Origin: Kiritimatiellia bacterium
GTDB taxonomy: Bacteria; Verrucomicrobiota; Kiritimatiellia; RFP12; DVOR01
Direction: 5' to 3'
NCBI GenBank assembly: GCA_017548245.1
Contig: JAFYMU010000121.1
Coordinates: 1-15,792 of the forward strand
Length of the DNA: 15,792 bases
Shown here: piece after piece, positions 13,855 through 15,792 of the stretch
Position numbering within the stretch: position 1 is the stretch's first letter
How the letters are laid out: each line of letters starts with the position of its first letter
Notes under the pieces: generated by a model
What the model saw: only the letters and a program-made list of their open reading frames with translations
What the model was told of the DNA's origin: nothing
Database searches by the model: none
Made by a program: the position numbers and the translations under genes

Positions 13855-14514
13855 TTAGAGCTGCCAATCGAGTTCATCACTTCCCATTGGCAACGTAACA
13901 CGATTCAGAGGATAACCATCGCTCCCCACGCGCTGTTGGGCGGCGGGTGTCTCTTGAGGTGCAGGGCGAGGCTTAACTTTTGCGGCTTGCGTCTGGTGGG
14001 GCTTGGCAGGCGTTGCCTTTTTGGGGGTGTCCTTCTTAGGTGCGGCTGCCTTTGGGGTCTCAGGCTTCTTGGGCTGCGGCTGAACCTGTTGACTGGGCGC
14101 AGGCGTAGGGGCAGGGGCCGCAGGCTGCTGAACCACGACCACCGGTGCAGGGGCGGGCTGTTGCTGCTTCGAGAGCAAGACCGCCATATCTTGTTCGGCC
14201 TTGCGACGGGCTTCCGCTTCGCGTTGGGCGGCTTCTTCAGCGCGCTTCAAACGGGCCTGGATGTCTGCCAACGCACTTTCCGTTGCGGAGGAGGGCGGCG
14301 CTTCAACCGGTTGCGCCGTGGCCACATGACCCGCTTGGGCTTGTGCAGCCTTGGCTTCTTGCAAACGCACTTCGAGCAAACGGTCATTGAGGCGTTCGTT
14401 CATCGCCATCGAACGTTGCATTAACCAAATCACCATGCCACAAATCATTGCCACGATGATGACCACCGCGAAGGCAATCACAACAACAGGTGCATTAGAG
14501 GACTTTGTTTCCAT
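13855..14514 (-). CDS. Single-pass membrane protein with coiled coil and Pro/Ala/Gln/Lys-rich stalk (TolA/TonB-like architecture, unknown function)
   Basis: The 219 aa protein has a short N-terminus (1-9), one membrane segment (10-32), a charged helical region likely to form coiled coil (about 36-60 and 79-115), and a Pro/Ala/Val/Gln stretch (118-148). A basic Pro/Lys/Ala stretch follows (149-195), then a short non-repetitive tail ending DGYPLNRVTLPMGSDELDWQL (199-219). The layout recalls TolA or TonB, but no TolA/TonB C-terminal domain is present. Orientation is unclear: arginines R34, R41, R45 and R50 directly after the membrane segment would favour a cytoplasmic C-terminus by the positive-inside rule. 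The ATG at 14514 is supported by AAGGAA upstream and overlaps rlmN by 20 nt, so coupling is likely; an upstream extension would only follow the rlmN coding region. The function is not known. Confidence 0.78.
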   Translation of the reverse strand: METKSSNAPVVVIAFAVVIIVAMICGMVIWLMQRSMAMNERLNDRLLEVRLQEAKAAQAQAGHVATAQPVEAPPSSATESALADIQARLKRAEEAAQREAEARRKAEQDMAVLLSKQQQPAPAPVVVVQQPAAPAPTPAPSQQVQPQPKKPETPKAAAPKKDTPKKATPAKPHQTQAAKVKPRPAPQETPAAQQRVGSDGYPLNRVTLPMGSDELDWQL

Positions 14515-15550
14515 GTTGTTCTTCCTTGATTTTACGCAAACGGAGTTGGCCGCAAGCGGCATCGGCTTGTTTGCCTCGGCTGCGGCGCATGGTGGTGTGA
14601 ATGCCCGCCTTCAAGAGGGCGTCCAAAAAGGCTAAACAGTCGGCGTGCGATGGGGTTTCACCCTTGAATTCGGCCACAGGACTGAGCGGAATCAAATTGA
14701 CACGCGCTTTACGGCCACGGAGCAGACGAATCAACTCTGCCGCGTGGGAGAGGCGGTCGTTAAAGTTCCGCACGAGCGTGTATTCGTAGGTGATGATACG
14801 GCCAGTCGCGGCGGTATAGGCATCGCAGGCGGCCAACAATTCGTTGATCTTCCAACGGCGATTGACGGGCATCAACTGCGAACGCAAGGTATCGTTCGGC
14901 GCGTGGAGCGAGACCGAGAGTTCGAACTGCACCCCTTCTTCTGCCAACCGTTCAATCCCAGGCACAATGCCACACGTTGAGAGCGTAATGTGGCGTGCGC
15001 CGATATTGATCCCTTGCTGGCAGTTCAAGATACGCAACGCGCGAATCACCGCGTCATAGTTGACAAAGGGTTCGCCCATGCCCATGACCACGATGTTATT
15101 CGGATACTGACCCATTTCGCGCGAGAGCACCATCACCTCTGCGACAATTTCAGCCGCAGTGAGCGAACGCACACACCCTAATTGCCCACTGGCGCAAAAG
15201 GCGCAGTGCATATCGCAGCCCACTTGTGAGGAGATGCATTGGGTGACGCGTCCATCGGCAGGAATCCAAACCGTTTCAATGCGTTCGCCATCCTGCGCTT
15301 CCAGCAAGAACTTGGTCACGCCATCGGTTCCCGAAGGTGTGCGCGTGACCTCTTTCAATGTGGTGAGCGGCAGTTCGGCTTCCAACTTCTCACGCATGGC
15401 CCCAGGCAGGGTGGTTAATTCAGACCAATCCTGAATGCGGTCTTTGTAGAGCCCTTGCACAATTTGTTTTGCACGGAAGGCGGGAAAACCCGCTTCCTTG
15501 CAGAACGCGGCCCAATCTTCAGGGAGTAACGCATACGCATCGCTTGCCAT
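14495..15550 (-). CDS. rlmN: Dual-specificity RNA methyltransferase RlmN (radical SAM)
   Basis: RlmN makes 2-methyladenosine at A2503 of 23S rRNA and A37 of some tRNAs, using a radical-SAM [4Fe-4S] cluster. The 351 aa product has the N-terminal accessory domain (FPAFRAKQIVQGLYK, 22-36), then RVTQCISSQVGCDMHCAFC with cluster cysteines C112, C116 and C119. It also has MGMGEPFVNYD, ISLSTCGIVPG-type segments (here ITLSTCGIVPG), LSVSLHAPND and YEYTLV. The C-terminal ACGQL provides C333, the methyl-carrying cysteine equivalent to E. coli Cys355; C105 matches its partner Cys118. Both catalytic cysteines are therefore kept. The ATG at 15550 shares one base with the recR stop (TAATG) and gives the normal family N-terminus; a start at 15643 would overlap recR and add 31 unrelated residues. 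GGAG lies 11 nt upstream. Confidence 0.96.
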   Translation of the reverse strand: MASDAYALLPEDWAAFCKEAGFPAFRAKQIVQGLYKDRIQDWSELTTLPGAMREKLEAELPLTTLKEVTRTPSGTDGVTKFLLEAQDGERIETVWIPADGRVTQCISSQVGCDMHCAFCASGQLGCVRSLTAAEIVAEVMVLSREMGQYPNNIVVMGMGEPFVNYDAVIRALRILNCQQGINIGARHITLSTCGIVPGIERLAEEGVQFELSVSLHAPNDTLRSQLMPVNRRWKINELLAACDAYTAATGRIITYEYTLVRNFNDRLSHAAELIRLLRGRKARVNLIPLSPVAEFKGETPSHADCLAFLDALLKAGIHTTMRRSRGKQADAACGQLRLRKIKEEQHGNKVL

Positions 15551-15792
15551 TAGTCCAAATTCTCCAACGGGGTGACATACTGTCTGCCAGCAATGGCTCG
15601 ACGCAAGGTCAGTGGATCGGCATAGGAAACACCCGATCCGCAAGGCAGGCCAAAGGCAAGGCGCGTGAGGCGCACGTTGCAGTCTTTAACCTTTTCAGCG
15701 ATGTAGTTCGCCGTGGCATCCCCTTCAAGGTCAGTGGAGAGTGCAAGCAACACCTCTTGAATGCCCTCTTGGCGAATGCGATGCACGAGGGC
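15550..15792 (-). CDS. recR: Recombination protein RecR, 5'-partial (C-terminal Toprim part)
   Basis: RecR works with RecF and RecO to load RecA at gapped DNA. Only the last 80 codons lie in the window and the frame runs off the edge. The visible part is the end of the Toprim domain: RIRQEGIQEVLLALSTDLEG followed by DATANYIAEKV, then VRLTRLAFGLPCGSGV and YADPLTLRRAIAGRQ. These match the RecR pattern (LATNPTVEGDATAHYIA, VTRLAHGVPVGGELEY and TL-ALSGR). One difference is the Cys and small residues in GLPCGSGV in place of the common GVPVGGEL. The zinc finger and helix-hairpin-helix parts would lie outside the window. It is translationally coupled to rlmN. Confidence 0.93.
   Translation of the reverse strand, partial: ALVHRIRQEGIQEVLLALSTDLEGDATANYIAEKVKDCNVRLTRLAFGLPCGSGVSYADPLTLRRAIAGRQYVTPLENLD

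Overview
The window looks like an ordinary chromosomal segment of a Gram-negative bacterium. It is densely packed and moderately GC-rich, and TTG is (by eye) the most used Leu codon. No phage, transposon, rRNA, tRNA or CRISPR signal was seen. The Gram-negative reading rests on a MurU/AmgK-type muropeptide-recycling enzyme, a type IV prepilin peptidase, LPS/capsule-type glycosyltransferases and a DUF3127 protein. DUF3127 is best known from Bacteroidota and also occurs in other groups. A Verrucomicrobiota/Kiritimatiellota-like or Bacteroidota-related source is plausible, but the sequence alone does not settle it.

Layout. (1) Positions 1-2123 (+): a tightly overlapped operon of aroE (5' end outside the window, with an in-frame TAG at 100-102), a prepilin peptidase and folB, closed by a terminator-like hairpin at 2134-2163. 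(2) Positions 2180-3979 (+): one long gene fusing a MurU-like nucleotidyltransferase to an AmgK-like sugar kinase. The kinase half carries a Cys/His-rich, probably metal-binding insertion encoded by a 33-nt tandem repeat. A bidirectional terminator follows at 3999-4035. (3) Positions 4062-5165 (-): a GT4 glycosyltransferase. (4) Positions 5166-5350: a divergent promoter region in which the two promoters share a 17-nt inverted-repeat block. (5) Positions 5351-11428 (+): a compact operon of a DUF3127 OB-fold protein with an SSB-like acidic tail, prmC, a two-domain glycosyltransferase (DUF5672 plus StrF-like GT-A), bioF and recD2. A strong bidirectional terminator follows at 11446-11479. (6) Positions 15792-11503 (-): an operon of recR (partial), rlmN, a TolA/TonB-like Pro/Ala-rich single-pass membrane protein, an unknown multi-pass membrane protein, a COG2236-type phosphoribosyltransferase and an RsmC-like methyltransferase.

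Most functions are housekeeping: shikimate, folate and biotin synthesis, release-factor, rRNA and tRNA methylation, recombination repair and purine salvage. Mixed in are envelope functions: peptidoglycan-sugar recycling, surface glycan assembly and pilin or pseudopilin processing. Genes within each operon overlap by a few bases (ATGNNTGA twice, GTGA once, TAATG twice), which points to translational coupling.

The least ordinary items are the Cys/His insertion inside the kinase domain of the MurU-AmgK fusion, the TAG inside aroE in a window where none of 16 genes stops with TAG, the matching divergent promoters, the DUF3127 protein with an SSB-type C-terminus, and the DUF5672-GT fusion. I did not find a convincing new multi-gene system.
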